Shown here: positions 1-7,811 of the stretch, piece after piece
Position numbering within the stretch: the first letter of the stretch is position 1
How the letters are laid out: each line of letters opens with the position of its first letter
Assembly (NCBI GenBank): GCA_902472795.1
Contig: CABROZ010000017.1
Coordinates: 1 to 27,699 of the forward strand
Length of the DNA: 27,699 bases
Reading direction: 5' to 3'
Origin: an uncultured Bacteroides sp.
GTDB lineage: Bacteria > Bacteroidota > Bacteroidia > Bacteroidales > Bacteroidaceae
Notes under the pieces: generated by a model
Databases searched by the model: none
What the model was told of the DNA's origin: nothing
Seen by the model: the letters and a program-made list of their open reading frames with translations, nothing else
Program-made: the position numbers and the translations under genes

Positions 1-45
1 CTCGCGAGCCACACTTGTGTCCCGGAAATGCCTTGCGGGCGACAA
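1..45 (+). repeat. Edge of a 22-nt-period intergenic repeat
   Basis: The first 17 bases are identical to positions 19458-19474 inside the 22-nt tandem repeat between murD and ftsW (shared string CTCGCGAGCCACACTTG). Bases 11-32 form one 22-nt unit that then diverges into CCGGAAATGCCTTGCGGG, which resembles the CCGGAATGCTTGTGCGG variant at 5946-5962. The array probably continues to the left of the window. It is non-coding because the 22-nt period cannot hold a reading frame, and it sits upstream of the deacylase gene. Confidence 0.6.
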
Positions 46-88
46 GTTTTTTCGACGGCGGCGTGCATCGTCTTTCACATTTTATCCG

Positions 89-96
89 TAAGTTTG
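89..96 (+). promoter_or_regulatory. Candidate -7 element (TAAGTTTG) for the ArgE-like gene
   Basis: TAAGTTTG matches the Bacteroidetes -7 consensus TAnnTTTG exactly and lies 26 nt before the ATG at 122, which would give a very short leader. No clear TTTG is found 19-21 nt upstream, so the -33 half is weak. The match is seen in the sequence; promoter function is inferred. Confidence 0.45.
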
Positions 97-121
97 CAAC
101 AGTAAAATCAAACTTCTGCTT

Positions 122-1192
122 ATGACCTACGACATACCTACCTTGGCTTCGGACGCCATCGGCCTGCTGAAGTCGCTGATAGCCATCCCCTCCATAAGCC
201 GCGACGAACAACAGGCGGCCGACTTCCTGCAACGCTACATCGAAATGCAGGGAATGGATACCGGACGGAAAGGCAACAACGTGTGGTGCCTCAGCCCCAT
301 GTTCGACCTGAATAAACCGACCCTGCTGCTCAACTCGCACATCGACACCGTGAAGCCCGTCAACGGCTGGCGGAAAGACCCGTTCACCCCGCAACTGGAG
401 TCCAACGGCAAGCTCTACGGATTAGGCAGCAACGATGCCGGTGCCAGCCTTGTCAGTATGCTGCAAGTATTCCTCCAGCTGTGCCGCACGCGCCAGCACT
501 ACAACCTGATCTATCTGGCTTCGTGCGAGGAAGAAGTTTCCGGCGCCGGAGGCATCGAATGCGTGCTTCCCGAACTGCCGCCCTTAGCGTTTGCCCTCGT
601 GGGCGAACCTACCGAAATGCAACCCGCCATTGCCGAAAAGGGGCTGATGGTGCTCGACGTCACCGCCACAGGCCGCTCGGGCCACGCTGCCCGCGAAGAA
701 GGCGACAACGCCATCTACAAGGTGCTGGACGACATCGCCTGGTTCCGCGACTACCGCTTCGAGCAAGTATCGCCCCTGCTGGGTCCTGTCAAGATGAGCG
801 TGACCATGATCAATGCCGGCACCCAGCACAACGTCATCCCCGACCGCTGTACGTTCGTGGTGGACATCCGCAGCAACGAGTGTTACACCAATCAGGCACT
901 GTTCGACGAAATCACCCGCCACATCCGTTGTCAGGCCAAGGCCCGCTCCTTCCGGCTGAGTTCATCGCACGTATCGCCCAAGCATCCGTTAGTGCAACGC
1001 GCCGTCACTCTGGGTCGCACACCTTTCGGCTCGCCTACACTTTCCGACCAAGCCCTGCTGTCGTGCCCCTCGATGAAGATGGGTCCCGGCAAAAGCGCCC
1101 GCTCGCACACGGCCGACGAATTCATTTTCGTAAAAGAGATAGAAGAGGCTATCGGACTGTATCTGGAGTTATTGGACGGGGCACAACTGTAA
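122..1192 (+). CDS. argE: M20-family N-acyl-amino-acid deacylase, ArgE-like
   Basis: 356-residue zinc metallohydrolase of family M20, best read as the arginine-pathway enzyme that removes the N-acyl group from N-acetylornithine (or N-succinylornithine) to give ornithine in the cytoplasm. Expected metal and catalytic positions are visible: H73 and D75 in SHIDTV, D105 in SNDAGA, the catalytic pair E136/E137 in SCEEEVSG, E162 in GEPTE, and H329 in SHTADEF. H188 in GRSGHAA fits the dimerisation-domain histidine that reaches the other active site. Length is normal for the family. The gene stands alone and converges on the envC-like gene 21 bp downstream. Known biology: some Bacteroides make arginine through succinylated intermediates, so the acyl group cannot be fixed from sequence. 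Other M20 amino-acid deacylases remain possible. Confidence 0.82.
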   Translation: MTYDIPTLASDAIGLLKSLIAIPSISRDEQQAADFLQRYIEMQGMDTGRKGNNVWCLSPMFDLNKPTLLLNSHIDTVKPVNGWRKDPFTPQLESNGKLYGLGSNDAGASLVSMLQVFLQLCRTRQHYNLIYLASCEEEVSGAGGIECVLPELPPLAFALVGEPTEMQPAIAEKGLMVLDVTATGRSGHAAREEGDNAIYKVLDDIAWFRDYRFEQVSPLLGPVKMSVTMINAGTQHNVIPDRCTFVVDIRSNECYTNQALFDEITRHIRCQAKARSFRLSSSHVSPKHPLVQRAVTLGRTPFGSPTLSDQALLSCPSMKMGPGKSARSHTADEFIFVKEIEEAIGLYLELLDGAQL

Positions 1193-1195
1193 ACC

Positions 1196-1213
1196 TGCTG
1201 CTCCCCAACAGCA
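1196..1213. terminator. Small hairpin filling the convergent gap
   Basis: TGCTG (1196-1200) and CAGCA (1209-1213) form a 5-bp stem with an 8-nt loop that almost fills the 21-bp gap between the argE-like and envC-like stop codons. There is no U-tract on either strand, so a shared terminator is only a weak suggestion. Confidence 0.25.
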
Positions 1214-2506
1214 TCAACGCTCCAGCCACCCCTCCGGATTCAGCTTTTCCTTCTCCTTGCGGAGCTGGAAGTGGAGAACGGTGCGACCGCCGTCGGAAGC
1301 GTCGGAGAAGACGGTACCGAGCGACTGGCGGGTCTTCACCGTGTCGCCCGTCTTGACGGAGGCTGAAGAAAGGTTGCAATAGACGGAGATGTAGGCGCCG
1401 TGGCGGACAAGGATGTTGAACAGGCCGTTCAGCTTGAAGACGGCAGCTACCTTGCCGTCGAAGATGGCACGTGCCTGGGCGCCGGGCTTGCCCTGAATGT
1501 CGATACCCTTGTTGTCGAGCTTCACCCCGCGAAGTCCCTCGACGCTGTATTGCCCGTAGTGGCTGGTGATGAGGTAAGGACCCGTGATAGGCATGGGCAG
1601 CTTGCCGCGGTTGCTGACAAAGGTGCCCGACAGTTCGCGGTCGGCCTTGCTCATGTTGAACCGCTCCAGCGGAGCAGCCTTCGGCTTGGTGGCCGACGAA
1701 CCGCCCTTGGCCGCCTCTTCCTTGCGGCGTGCGGCAGCCTCGCGACGGGCTTCTTCCTCGGCCCGCTTGCGTGCTTTCTCTATCTCTTCGGCTATCAGGC
1801 GGTCGATGCGGGCATTCAGTTGGTTGGCCTCGCGACGTTTACGCGATATTTCGTTCTGCAGTCCGCGCTGCTTCTTTTGCAGATTGGCAATGAGGGTACG
1901 TTTCTCTTTCTCCTGCGCTTCTAATTTTCCCTTTTCGGCTTCACGCTCCTTCAGCAGATTTTCCTTGGCCTGCTTCACCTGTTTCAGTTCGGCCTGCTTG
2001 GCGGCAATCTGTTGCTGCTTTTTCTGAATCTCTTCGCCTTGCAGACGCTGGTAGGTGGCATACTCGCGCACGTAGCGCAGGCGGCGGTAAGTCTGTGCCA
2101 GGTTTTCGGCGGAGAAGATGAACATCAGTTTTTCCTCAATCGAACGGTTCTTGTACAGGTAGCGTACGGAGGCGGCATACTTCTGGCGCTTCTCCTTGAG
2201 CTGGCGGCGCAACGTGGCGAGCTGGCGGTTGAGCGAGGAGAGTTCCTGCTCGATGGCTTCCATGTCGCGGTTGATGCTGAGGATGTAGCGTTTCCGTTCT
2301 TCTATCTGTCCGGTCAGCGACGCAAGGCCGTTCAGCTGGCTGCCCACGCTCTTCTTGGTGGACTTCAGCAGGGTTTCGGTCTCGGCAATCTGCTTCTGCA
2401 AGTCGCCACGCTTGTTTTCCAGCTCCTTGATCAGTTTGTTCGACTGAGCCAGAAGCGGCGACGCACAGGTGCACAAGAGGAAGAGAAGAATCAGTATTCG
2501 GGACAT
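1214..2506 (-). CDS. envC: EnvC-like murein hydrolase activator (degenerate LytM/M23 domain)
   Basis: 430-residue exported protein. A signal peptide is predicted at residues 1-20 (hydrophobic core, LLA before Q21), followed by two long coiled-coil stretches (about 22-110 and 155-265, rich in K/E/Q/R), a linker, and a C-terminal LytM domain (about 300-430). The LytM zinc site is degenerate. The H of HxGxD is N332 (NKGID, D336 kept), the H of YxHL is N378 (YCNL), and the first H of HLHF is V410, with H412 kept. This matches the non-enzymatic EnvC class, which activates cell-wall amidases at the septum instead of cutting peptidoglycan. It is the last gene of the dut-TPR-DUF4292-envC operon, 63 bp after the DUF4292 gene. 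An active M23 endopeptidase is unlikely given the lost ligands. Confidence 0.85.
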   Translation of the reverse strand: MSRILILLFLLCTCASPLLAQSNKLIKELENKRGDLQKQIAETETLLKSTKKSVGSQLNGLASLTGQIEERKRYILSINRDMEAIEQELSSLNRQLATLRRQLKEKRQKYAASVRYLYKNRSIEEKLMFIFSAENLAQTYRRLRYVREYATYQRLQGEEIQKKQQQIAAKQAELKQVKQAKENLLKEREAEKGKLEAQEKEKRTLIANLQKKQRGLQNEISRKRREANQLNARIDRLIAEEIEKARKRAEEEARREAAARRKEEAAKGGSSATKPKAAPLERFNMSKADRELSGTFVSNRGKLPMPITGPYLITSHYGQYSVEGLRGVKLDNKGIDIQGKPGAQARAIFDGKVAAVFKLNGLFNILVRHGAYISVYCNLSSASVKTGDTVKTRQSLGTVFSDASDGGRTVLHFQLRKEKEKLNPEGWLER

Positions 2507-2569
2507 TTCGGAAACGGTTATAGGCTTGTAAAATCAACGTTGTTCGGTACTCCGGCAGCAGCCGCGGGT

Positions 2570-3193
2570 TCAGGCGGAAAGGTCGATGAGCAGTTCGAGC
2601 AGTTCCTCTAACGTCACTTCACGATAGCGGGAAGAGACTTCGGTGGGTGTCAGGTTGATGGGTTTGTCGGAGAAGTCGGTCAGCTCGATGCGACACTTTT
2701 CGAGGTCCTTCAAGCCCAGCTCCTTGCCGTCGATCCAGTTCTTGGCACCGGGACGTGAAGCCTTGAAGAGCATCTTCTCCAGATTCTCGAAGTTGGCCTT
2801 GCGGGGCAGCATGCCGCGAAGCTCGCTGCGGGTGACGCGCACGTAGCGTTTCCCCATCCGATCGACGAGCAACACCTCATCGGGGGTCACATCCATTCGT
2901 GCTACCTCGGTGCGCAGGATAGGCATGAGGAAGGAAAGCTGCATACGCTCGCCGCTCTTCAGTTTCATGGTGCCGCTGACGGTGAACGTGGCATCCTTGT
3001 GAGGGATGGTCAGACGGACTTTCGACGACAGGCAGAGGGCCTGTGCCCCCTGACTTTCGGCCTTGCGCGAGGTCTTACAGCCGGCCAGACTGACGGTCAG
3101 CAGTACGAGGAACATCAGCCGCAGGCAGAGGCGGGCGGTGAAGAACGGCGCCCGCACGGCGGCGGGACGCAGAATGGGAGTATTATCGGTCAT
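2570..3193 (-). CDS. DUF4292 family outer-membrane-type lipoprotein
   Basis: About 207 residues from the chosen ATG at 3193. An ATG at 3220 would add nine residues; I prefer the inner one because the outer leaves a longer pre-signal segment. A hydrophobic run (MFLVLLTVSLAGC) ends in a lipobox with Cys39, so the protein should be lipidated and periplasm-facing. The body (about 45-190) alternates short beta-like segments, including KVRLTIPHKDATFTVSG and RYVRVTRSELRGMLP, and fits the DUF4292 family, which I recall as having a LolA/LolB-like lipoprotein-carrier fold. Function is not established here; an outer-membrane or lipoprotein-handling role is inference. It lies between the TPR lipoprotein and envC-like genes in one transcription unit. 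Confidence 0.7.
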   Translation of the reverse strand: MTDNTPILRPAAVRAPFFTARLCLRLMFLVLLTVSLAGCKTSRKAESQGAQALCLSSKVRLTIPHKDATFTVSGTMKLKSGERMQLSFLMPILRTEVARMDVTPDEVLLVDRMGKRYVRVTRSELRGMLPRKANFENLEKMLFKASRPGAKNWIDGKELGLKDLEKCRIELTDFSDKPINLTPTEVSSRYREVTLEELLELLIDLSA

Positions 3194-3269
3194 TGTTTCG
3201 GATATTATCGGTTGATACATATGGTTTCGTTATCGGCGGGAAGAAGCAGACCGGTGCCGGCCAGGGACG

Positions 3270-5135
3270 TCAGTCGGCAGGGATAAACTTCTTCTTCTCG
3301 ATTTTCTCTTTCAGCACATCGGTTCGGATGCCCATGTCCCAGGCTTGCTTCCAGTACTTCAGGGCACCGTCCACGTCGCCTGTCATGTAGTAGATGTCGC
3401 CGCAATGCTCGGCCACGCCCGAACTCTCTCCACCGCCGTTCTTCATGGCGTCGTCGATGTAGAGGCGTGCCTCGGCGTAGTTGCCCTTTTCGAAGAGCAC
3501 CCAGGCGTACGTGTCGAGGTAGGTGGCATTGCCCGGCTCGGCCTTGACGGTGCGATAGCTCATTTCTTCGGCACGGTCGAGGTCGCGGCGTTCGAGCGAG
3601 AGGTAGTAGGCGTAGTTGTTGAGCACAACAATGTTGTCGGGGTTGTAAACCAGCGCCGAGTCGTAGGCGGCGAAAGCCTGTTCGGTCATGCCTTTGGTGT
3701 GATAGCTATCGCCCATGATGGCGTAGAACTCGGACACGACTTCTTTCTTGCTCTCGGACGTGACGTGTGCCAGTGCCTTCTGGCAGGTGGACAGGACGTC
3801 GTCGGTGCGATTGTCTTCCAGGATGTAGCCAAAGGCCAAGTAGTAGTAGAACTCGAGCATGTCGGGGTTGGACTCGATGCCTGCCTCGCACAGATTGACA
3901 ATGCCTTTATAGTCCTTTTGCCGTACGGCTTCGCCCAAAAGCGTCATACGGGCGGCCGTGTTGGTGGGATCGATGTCGAGTACGCGCCTGAACACGGGGA
4001 GCGACTGCTGGTTCATGCCTTTCGACAGAAGGTACTGCGCATAGAGCATGGGCAGGTCGGGCTCGTCGGGGTCTTGCTGCATGATGCGGTCGAAGAGGGT
4101 AATGATGCGCAGGCTGTCGCCACCGGCCTGCTCGTTGCGGATGATGAGCTGGCGCATGACGTTGGACTTGACGTCGGTTGTCACCTTGCGGTTGAGCAGC
4201 AGGGAGTCGAGTTGCTGCTGGTAGAGGGAGTCCTGACCCGTCTCTTCGTAGTATCCGGCCAGCGAGTACATGGCCATGGCGTTGTCGGGCTCTTCGGCAA
4301 GCACCTGTTGGTAAATGTCGCGCGCCTCGTCTTTCTTGCCGTTCTGCAAGTAAACGTCGCCCAGCACGACGCGGTAGCGCAGGTCCTTGGGGTACTCGGC
4401 CACGAGGTTCTCCATCTCGCCGAAAGCGCGCTTGTTGTCGCCCTTGCGCAGATAGATGCGGAACTTCTCAAGGCTGAGCTGTTCGTTTTTGCCGGTCCGC
4501 TGCTCGATTTGGTTCAGGACGTCGAGCACGCGATCGTAGTCTTCCTGCCGGTTATAGATTTCGAGCAGGCTGTACAGAGGGTCGAGGCGGGTGGAAAACC
4601 GCTCAACCATGTTTTCGAGCAGGGCGGTTGCCTTGTCGGCCTCGTTCTGTTGCAGATAAATCTGCGACAAGGCCTGGGCAAACCAGTAATTGTCCGGGGC
4701 GGCAGCGACGGACTGTTCGAGGGCAGCCTCGGCACGCTCGGGTTGCTTCAGGTAGAGGTAGTACTGCGCCAACTCGTACAGGGCCGAAGCGTCGTGCGGA
4801 TTGATGGCAAGACTGTGTTGCAACAGGTCGAAGGCAGCATCGTAGTCGCCCGCCTGCTTCAGGCGGATGGCTTCGAGGAAGTAGTAGTCGAACTTGCGCT
4901 GCTGCTCCTCGGTGAGTTGGGGCACGGGAGCGGCTTCGGCCTGGTGGTGCAGCCGGTTGCGTTTCTTCTTCGGCTTCTTGGCATCGGGTTTCTTCTTGTT
5001 GGCGGCCATCTGGACACCCACTATGGTGGCCGAAGCCGTCAGTCCGCCTATCAGTCCGCCGGCAACGGCGGCGCAGGAGGTCATGCACAGGGCGCTCATC
5101 CAGAGCGCGAGCAGTATTTTTATTCCAAGTTTCAT
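3270..5135 (-). CDS. Tetratricopeptide-repeat lipoprotein
   Basis: 621 residues from ATG 5135. An in-frame ATG at 5222 exists but would overlap dut by 73 bp and precede the signal peptide with a basic, non-homologous-looking stretch. Residues 1-21 form a lipoprotein signal (MKLGIKILLALWMSALCMTSC, Cys21), followed by a Gly/Ala-rich segment (22-45), a basic patch (47-61) and then TPR units from about residue 75 to the end. Repeating signatures include ALYELAQYYLYLKQPERA, LGDVYLQNGKKDEA and LNNYAYYLSLERRDLDRA. TPR arrays bind partners; no enzymatic motif was seen. It starts 14 bp after dut and is followed by the DUF4292 lipoprotein gene, so it is probably a periplasm-facing scaffold co-expressed with the EnvC-like activator. 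Its exact partner is unknown. Confidence 0.82.
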   Translation of the reverse strand: MKLGIKILLALWMSALCMTSCAAVAGGLIGGLTASATIVGVQMAANKKKPDAKKPKKKRNRLHHQAEAAPVPQLTEEQQRKFDYYFLEAIRLKQAGDYDAAFDLLQHSLAINPHDASALYELAQYYLYLKQPERAEAALEQSVAAAPDNYWFAQALSQIYLQQNEADKATALLENMVERFSTRLDPLYSLLEIYNRQEDYDRVLDVLNQIEQRTGKNEQLSLEKFRIYLRKGDNKRAFGEMENLVAEYPKDLRYRVVLGDVYLQNGKKDEARDIYQQVLAEEPDNAMAMYSLAGYYEETGQDSLYQQQLDSLLLNRKVTTDVKSNVMRQLIIRNEQAGGDSLRIITLFDRIMQQDPDEPDLPMLYAQYLLSKGMNQQSLPVFRRVLDIDPTNTAARMTLLGEAVRQKDYKGIVNLCEAGIESNPDMLEFYYYLAFGYILEDNRTDDVLSTCQKALAHVTSESKKEVVSEFYAIMGDSYHTKGMTEQAFAAYDSALVYNPDNIVVLNNYAYYLSLERRDLDRAEEMSYRTVKAEPGNATYLDTYAWVLFEKGNYAEARLYIDDAMKNGGGESSGVAEHCGDIYYMTGDVDGALKYWKQAWDMGIRTDVLKEKIEKKKFIPAD

Positions 5136-5149
5136 GCTACGTCTGTTCG

Positions 5150-5587
5150 TTAGTTTTTGCCCGTGTGGCCGAAGCCTCCGGCTCCACGTTCTGTTTCGTC
5201 CAACACTTCCACTTCCTGCCACACGGCCTGCTCGTGGCGGGCTATCACCATCTGGGCGATGCGTTCGCCGTCTTCGATGACGAAAGGCTCGGCCGACAGG
5301 TTGACGAGGATGATGCAGATCTCGCCGCGATAGTCGGCATCGATGGTACCGGGCGAGTTGAGCACGGTGATGCCCTTCTTCAGGGCCAGTCCGCTACGCG
5401 GGCGAATTTGCGCCTCGAAGCCCGCAGGCAAGGCGATGTAAAGTCCCGTGGGCACTAAGCAGCGCTGCATGGGGGCCAGCGTGACGGGTTCTGTCAGATT
5501 GGCGCGGATATCCATTCCCGCCGAAAGCGAAGTGGCATAGGCCGGAAGCGGATGCTTCGACTTATTGATAATCTGTACGTTCAGCAT
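5150..5587 (-). CDS. dut: Deoxyuridine 5'-triphosphate nucleotidohydrolase (dUTPase)
   Basis: 145-residue trimeric-type dUTPase that hydrolyses dUTP to dUMP and pyrophosphate, keeping uracil out of DNA and supplying dUMP for thymidylate synthesis. All five motifs are intact: AGMDIRA (23-29), RPRSGLAL (62-69), GTIDADYRGEI (80-90, catalytic Asp in motif 3), GERIAQMVI (107-115) and the C-terminal RGAGGFGHTG (134-143) that closes over the nucleotide. The start at 5587 (MLNVQIIN) fits family length; an upstream in-frame ATG at 5620 would add 11 unconserved residues. It is the first gene of a four-gene minus-strand operon, preceded by a consensus-like promoter, and divergent from the dGTPase-like gene. 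Confidence 0.96.
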   Translation of the reverse strand: MLNVQIINKSKHPLPAYATSLSAGMDIRANLTEPVTLAPMQRCLVPTGLYIALPAGFEAQIRPRSGLALKKGITVLNSPGTIDADYRGEICIILVNLSAEPFVIEDGERIAQMVIARHEQAVWQEVEVLDETERGAGGFGHTGKN

Positions 5588-5658
5588 ATTCTTGTTCGAT
5601 ATTTGGTGCCTGCCCCGCAAACGGACAGCGGCGAAGAGCAGGCCTCGTTTTTAACGGA

Positions 5659-5692
5659 CAAAAATACAGATTTTGAAGCAAACGGGCACAAT
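5659..5692 (-). promoter_or_regulatory. Promoter of the dut operon
   Basis: On the minus strand TATTTTTG (5666 to 5659) is an exact TAnnTTTG -7 element. An ATTG lies 22 nt upstream (5692 to 5689) as a near-match to the TTTG -33 element. This predicts a start near 5652 and a leader of about 65 nt before the dut ATG at 5587. Confidence 0.6.
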
Positions 5693-5946
5693 TTTGCAGT
5701 TAAATAATGAGAAACACGTCCGAAGCCGCAGGCAAAGGCGGCTGCCGGAAAATCAAAACGACAGTTATTTATTGCAAATGTGTACATATAGACAAAATAA
5801 TATGCCATTCGCAAACATTACCTGTATTCAGCAACCAGCAAACAGGAAATCGGCCGACAGCCGATATGCAGAAAAACGCATGAATATACGTGATAAAAAG
5901 CCGAATTATGCATACCTATGCACCGAAAAGGATGCCACACTGCGCC

Positions 5947-6034
5947 GGAATGCTTGTGCGGAAGAGGAACAACGCTTGCGCGGCTCGGCCGGAATGCTTG
6001 TGTGGCTCGACCGGATTGCTTGTGCGGCTCGGGA
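5947..6034 (+). repeat. Four-copy 22-nt tandem repeat
   Basis: Four contiguous 22-nt units begin at 5947, 5969, 5991 and 6013. Units 2-4 share the core CTTGYGYGGCTCG, and unit 1 keeps GGAATGCTTGTGCGG. Phase is exactly 22 with no indels. The same core and period recur at 19402-19489, offset by three bases, and the window start carries a fragment. GC content is far above the flanking AT-rich intergenic DNA. Function is unknown; there are no spacers, so this is not a CRISPR array. Confidence 0.85.
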
Positions 6035-6267
6035 AGAAAGCAGGCGACGGACGCGAAGAGGGCACGGGACGAAGGCGGGAAGCACCTTTCGCCTCTAAAA
6101 TATTTGTAAGCATTTCGCTACCGAACTATCCGACAGGCAGATAAGCACTTCCCGCTTCGAAAACAGCCGGTGCGCCGCACCTCCGGACGAAAAACGCGAT
6201 TCTGAGGCGACAGGGACGACAAAGTGTCAAAATGAAAGGAAGCATTTTTTCTGTCGGAAAATAGTGA

Positions 6268-6275
6268 TACATTTG
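6268..6275 (+). promoter_or_regulatory. Candidate -7 element (TACATTTG) for dgt
   Basis: TACATTTG matches TAnnTTTG exactly. A T-run (6245-6250) lies about 18-20 nt upstream in the -33 position. The predicted transcript start, near 6282, lies downstream of the in-frame GTG at 6264, which therefore argues for the ATG at 6303 as the dgt start. Confidence 0.6.
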
Positions 6276-6302
6276 CAGACGGTAAAACATAAGGTACGCA
6301 AC

Positions 6303-7634
6303 ATGATGAACTGGAACCAACTCCTCTCCGCCAAGCGCTTCGGACTGGAAGAATATCACTCCGAGCATCCCGAAAACCGCTCGGAATTTCAGCGCGACTA
6401 CGACCGACTCATCTTCTCCGCCCCCTTCAGGCGGTTGCAGAACAAGACGCAGGTATTCCCGCTGCCGGGCAGCATCTTCGTGCACAACCGACTGACGCAC
6501 AGCCTCGAAGTGTCGTGCGTGGGACGCTCGTTAGGCAACGACGTGGCACGCGCCCTGCTCGCCCGCCGCCCCGAACTGCACGAAACCTTCCTGGCCGAAA
6601 TCGGTTCCATCGTCTCGGCCGCCTGCCTGGCGCACGATCTGGGCAATCCGCCCTTCGGGCACTCGGGCGAACGCGCCATCTCCACCTTCTTCTCCGAAGG
6701 CAACGGCCTGACCCTGCGCGACCGTCTGACTGACGCCGAGTGGAGCGACCTGACGCACTTCGAAGGCAACGCCAACGCCTTCCGCCTGCTCACCCACCAG
6801 TTCGAAGGTCGCCGCCGCGGCGGCTTCGTGCTGACCTACTCCACGCTGGCCAGCATCGTGAAGTACCCCTTCTCGTCGAGCTTAGCCGGCAAAAAGTCGA
6901 AGTTCGGCTTCTTCACCACCGAGGAAGACAGTTTCCGCCGCATCGCCGAAGAGCTGGGCATGGAGAAGCTGAACGACACTCCGCTGAAGTATGCCCGCCA
7001 CCCGCTGGTTTACCTCGTGGAAGCCGCCGACGACATCTGCTACCAGATGATGGACATCGAAGACGCCCACAAACTGAAGATACTGACCACGGCCGAGACG
7101 CAGGCACTGATGCTGGCCTTCTTCACCGACGAACGCCAGGCACACATGCAGAAGACGCTACAAATAGTGAGCGACATCAACGAGCAGATAGCCTACCTGC
7201 GTTCGTGCGTCATCGGGCTGCTGATACGCGAGTGCACACAAGCCTTCCTCGACAACGAGCAGGCCATCCTGTCAGGCACGTTCGAGGGTCCCCTCATCCG
7301 CCACATCGCCCCCCTGCCCGCCGCGGCCTACAAGCATTGCTCCGAAGTGGCGGTCGAGAAAATCTACCGCTCGCGCGACGTGGTTGACATCGAGCTGGCC
7401 GGTTTCCGCATCATCGGCACCCTGCTCCAGCTAATGACCGATGCCGTCTGCGCCCCCGAGAAGGCTTATTCCCAGTTGCTCATCAACCGCGTGTCAAGCC
7501 AGTACAAAATAAAATCGCCCGTATTCCGGGAAAGAATACAGGCGGTATTGGATTATATCTCGGGCATGACCGATGTCTTTGCGCTCGACCTCTACCGTAA
7601 GATAAACGGCAACAGTCTGCCCACTATTTCATAA
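6303..7634 (+). CDS. dgt: dGTP triphosphohydrolase-like HD-domain protein
   Basis: 443 residues from ATG 6303 (the next codon but one is close to a second ATG at 6306). It is an HD-superfamily phosphohydrolase of the dGTPase group, which splits dNTP, classically dGTP, into the deoxynucleoside and triphosphate. Metal-binding positions are present: H66 in RLTHSLEV, H111-D112 in AHDLGNPPFGH, and the distal Asp in EAADDICY (about 243-244). The N-terminal RRLQNKTQVFPL and the HNRLTHSLEV segment are typical of the family. It is transcribed away from dut; both enzymes act on the dNTP pool. The preferred nucleotide and any allosteric dNTP activation cannot be told from sequence. Expression probably comes from the TACATTTG promoter. 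Confidence 0.9.
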   Translation: MMNWNQLLSAKRFGLEEYHSEHPENRSEFQRDYDRLIFSAPFRRLQNKTQVFPLPGSIFVHNRLTHSLEVSCVGRSLGNDVARALLARRPELHETFLAEIGSIVSAACLAHDLGNPPFGHSGERAISTFFSEGNGLTLRDRLTDAEWSDLTHFEGNANAFRLLTHQFEGRRRGGFVLTYSTLASIVKYPFSSSLAGKKSKFGFFTTEEDSFRRIAEELGMEKLNDTPLKYARHPLVYLVEAADDICYQMMDIEDAHKLKILTTAETQALMLAFFTDERQAHMQKTLQIVSDINEQIAYLRSCVIGLLIRECTQAFLDNEQAILSGTFEGPLIRHIAPLPAAAYKHCSEVAVEKIYRSRDVVDIELAGFRIIGTLLQLMTDAVCAPEKAYSQLLINRVSSQYKIKSPVFRERIQAVLDYISGMTDVFALDLYRKINGNSLPTIS

Positions 7635-7689
7635 AAACCAGTGAAGAAGGGCGCATCAAAACCAAAGGAATGCCCGTCATCCTGTTATT

Positions 7690-7767
7690 TTCAGGCACGG
7701 ATTACACGGAAGTTCGCGGATTATCATTCTTCTTTCTCCGTGTTTTTCCGCGTAATCCGTGCCTGAA
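7690..7767. repeat. Long inverted repeat between convergent genes
   Basis: Arms 7690-7711 and 7746-7767 are 22 bp with one mismatch; the outer 16 bp (TTCAGGCACGGATTAC) are perfect. The loop is 34 nt and itself carries CGGATTA/CCGTG variants. It lies between the dgt and GNAT stop codons, so it could stop transcription from both sides, though neither strand has a U-tract. CACGGATTACACGG-type sequences are, from memory, common dispersed repeats in Bacteroidales genomes. Confidence 0.75.
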
Positions 7768-7811
7768 GGAAAGCGATTCCTTAAATCAGATACATCCCCT
7801 TCCCTACATGA

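Larger units (their letters stand above)
5588..6302. other. 715-bp divergent intergenic region (dut / dgt)
   Basis: No credible gene was seen. It contains the dut promoter (5659-5692), an AT-rich stretch (about 5700-5930) without clear motifs, the GC-rich 22-nt repeat array (5947-6034), and the dgt promoter (6268-6275). Within the dut leader, GCCTGC (5608-5613) and GCAGGC (5638-5643) enclose CCGC/GCGG, so the leader RNA could form a two-part hairpin. The short open frames here run across the repeats and show no family resemblance. Confidence 0.6.

Noticed and set aside
3345..5153. Very long open frame on + opposite the TPR lipoprotein gene
   Set aside because: Low-complexity Val/Gly/His-rich product with no family resemblance. 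It is the antisense shadow of a GC-rich gene whose minus-strand frame has a lipobox and clear TPR repeats.
5673..6144. Small genes in the dut-dgt intergenic region
   Set aside because: Several overlapping short frames cross the tandem repeats; none has a plausible promoter, ribosome site or family signature.
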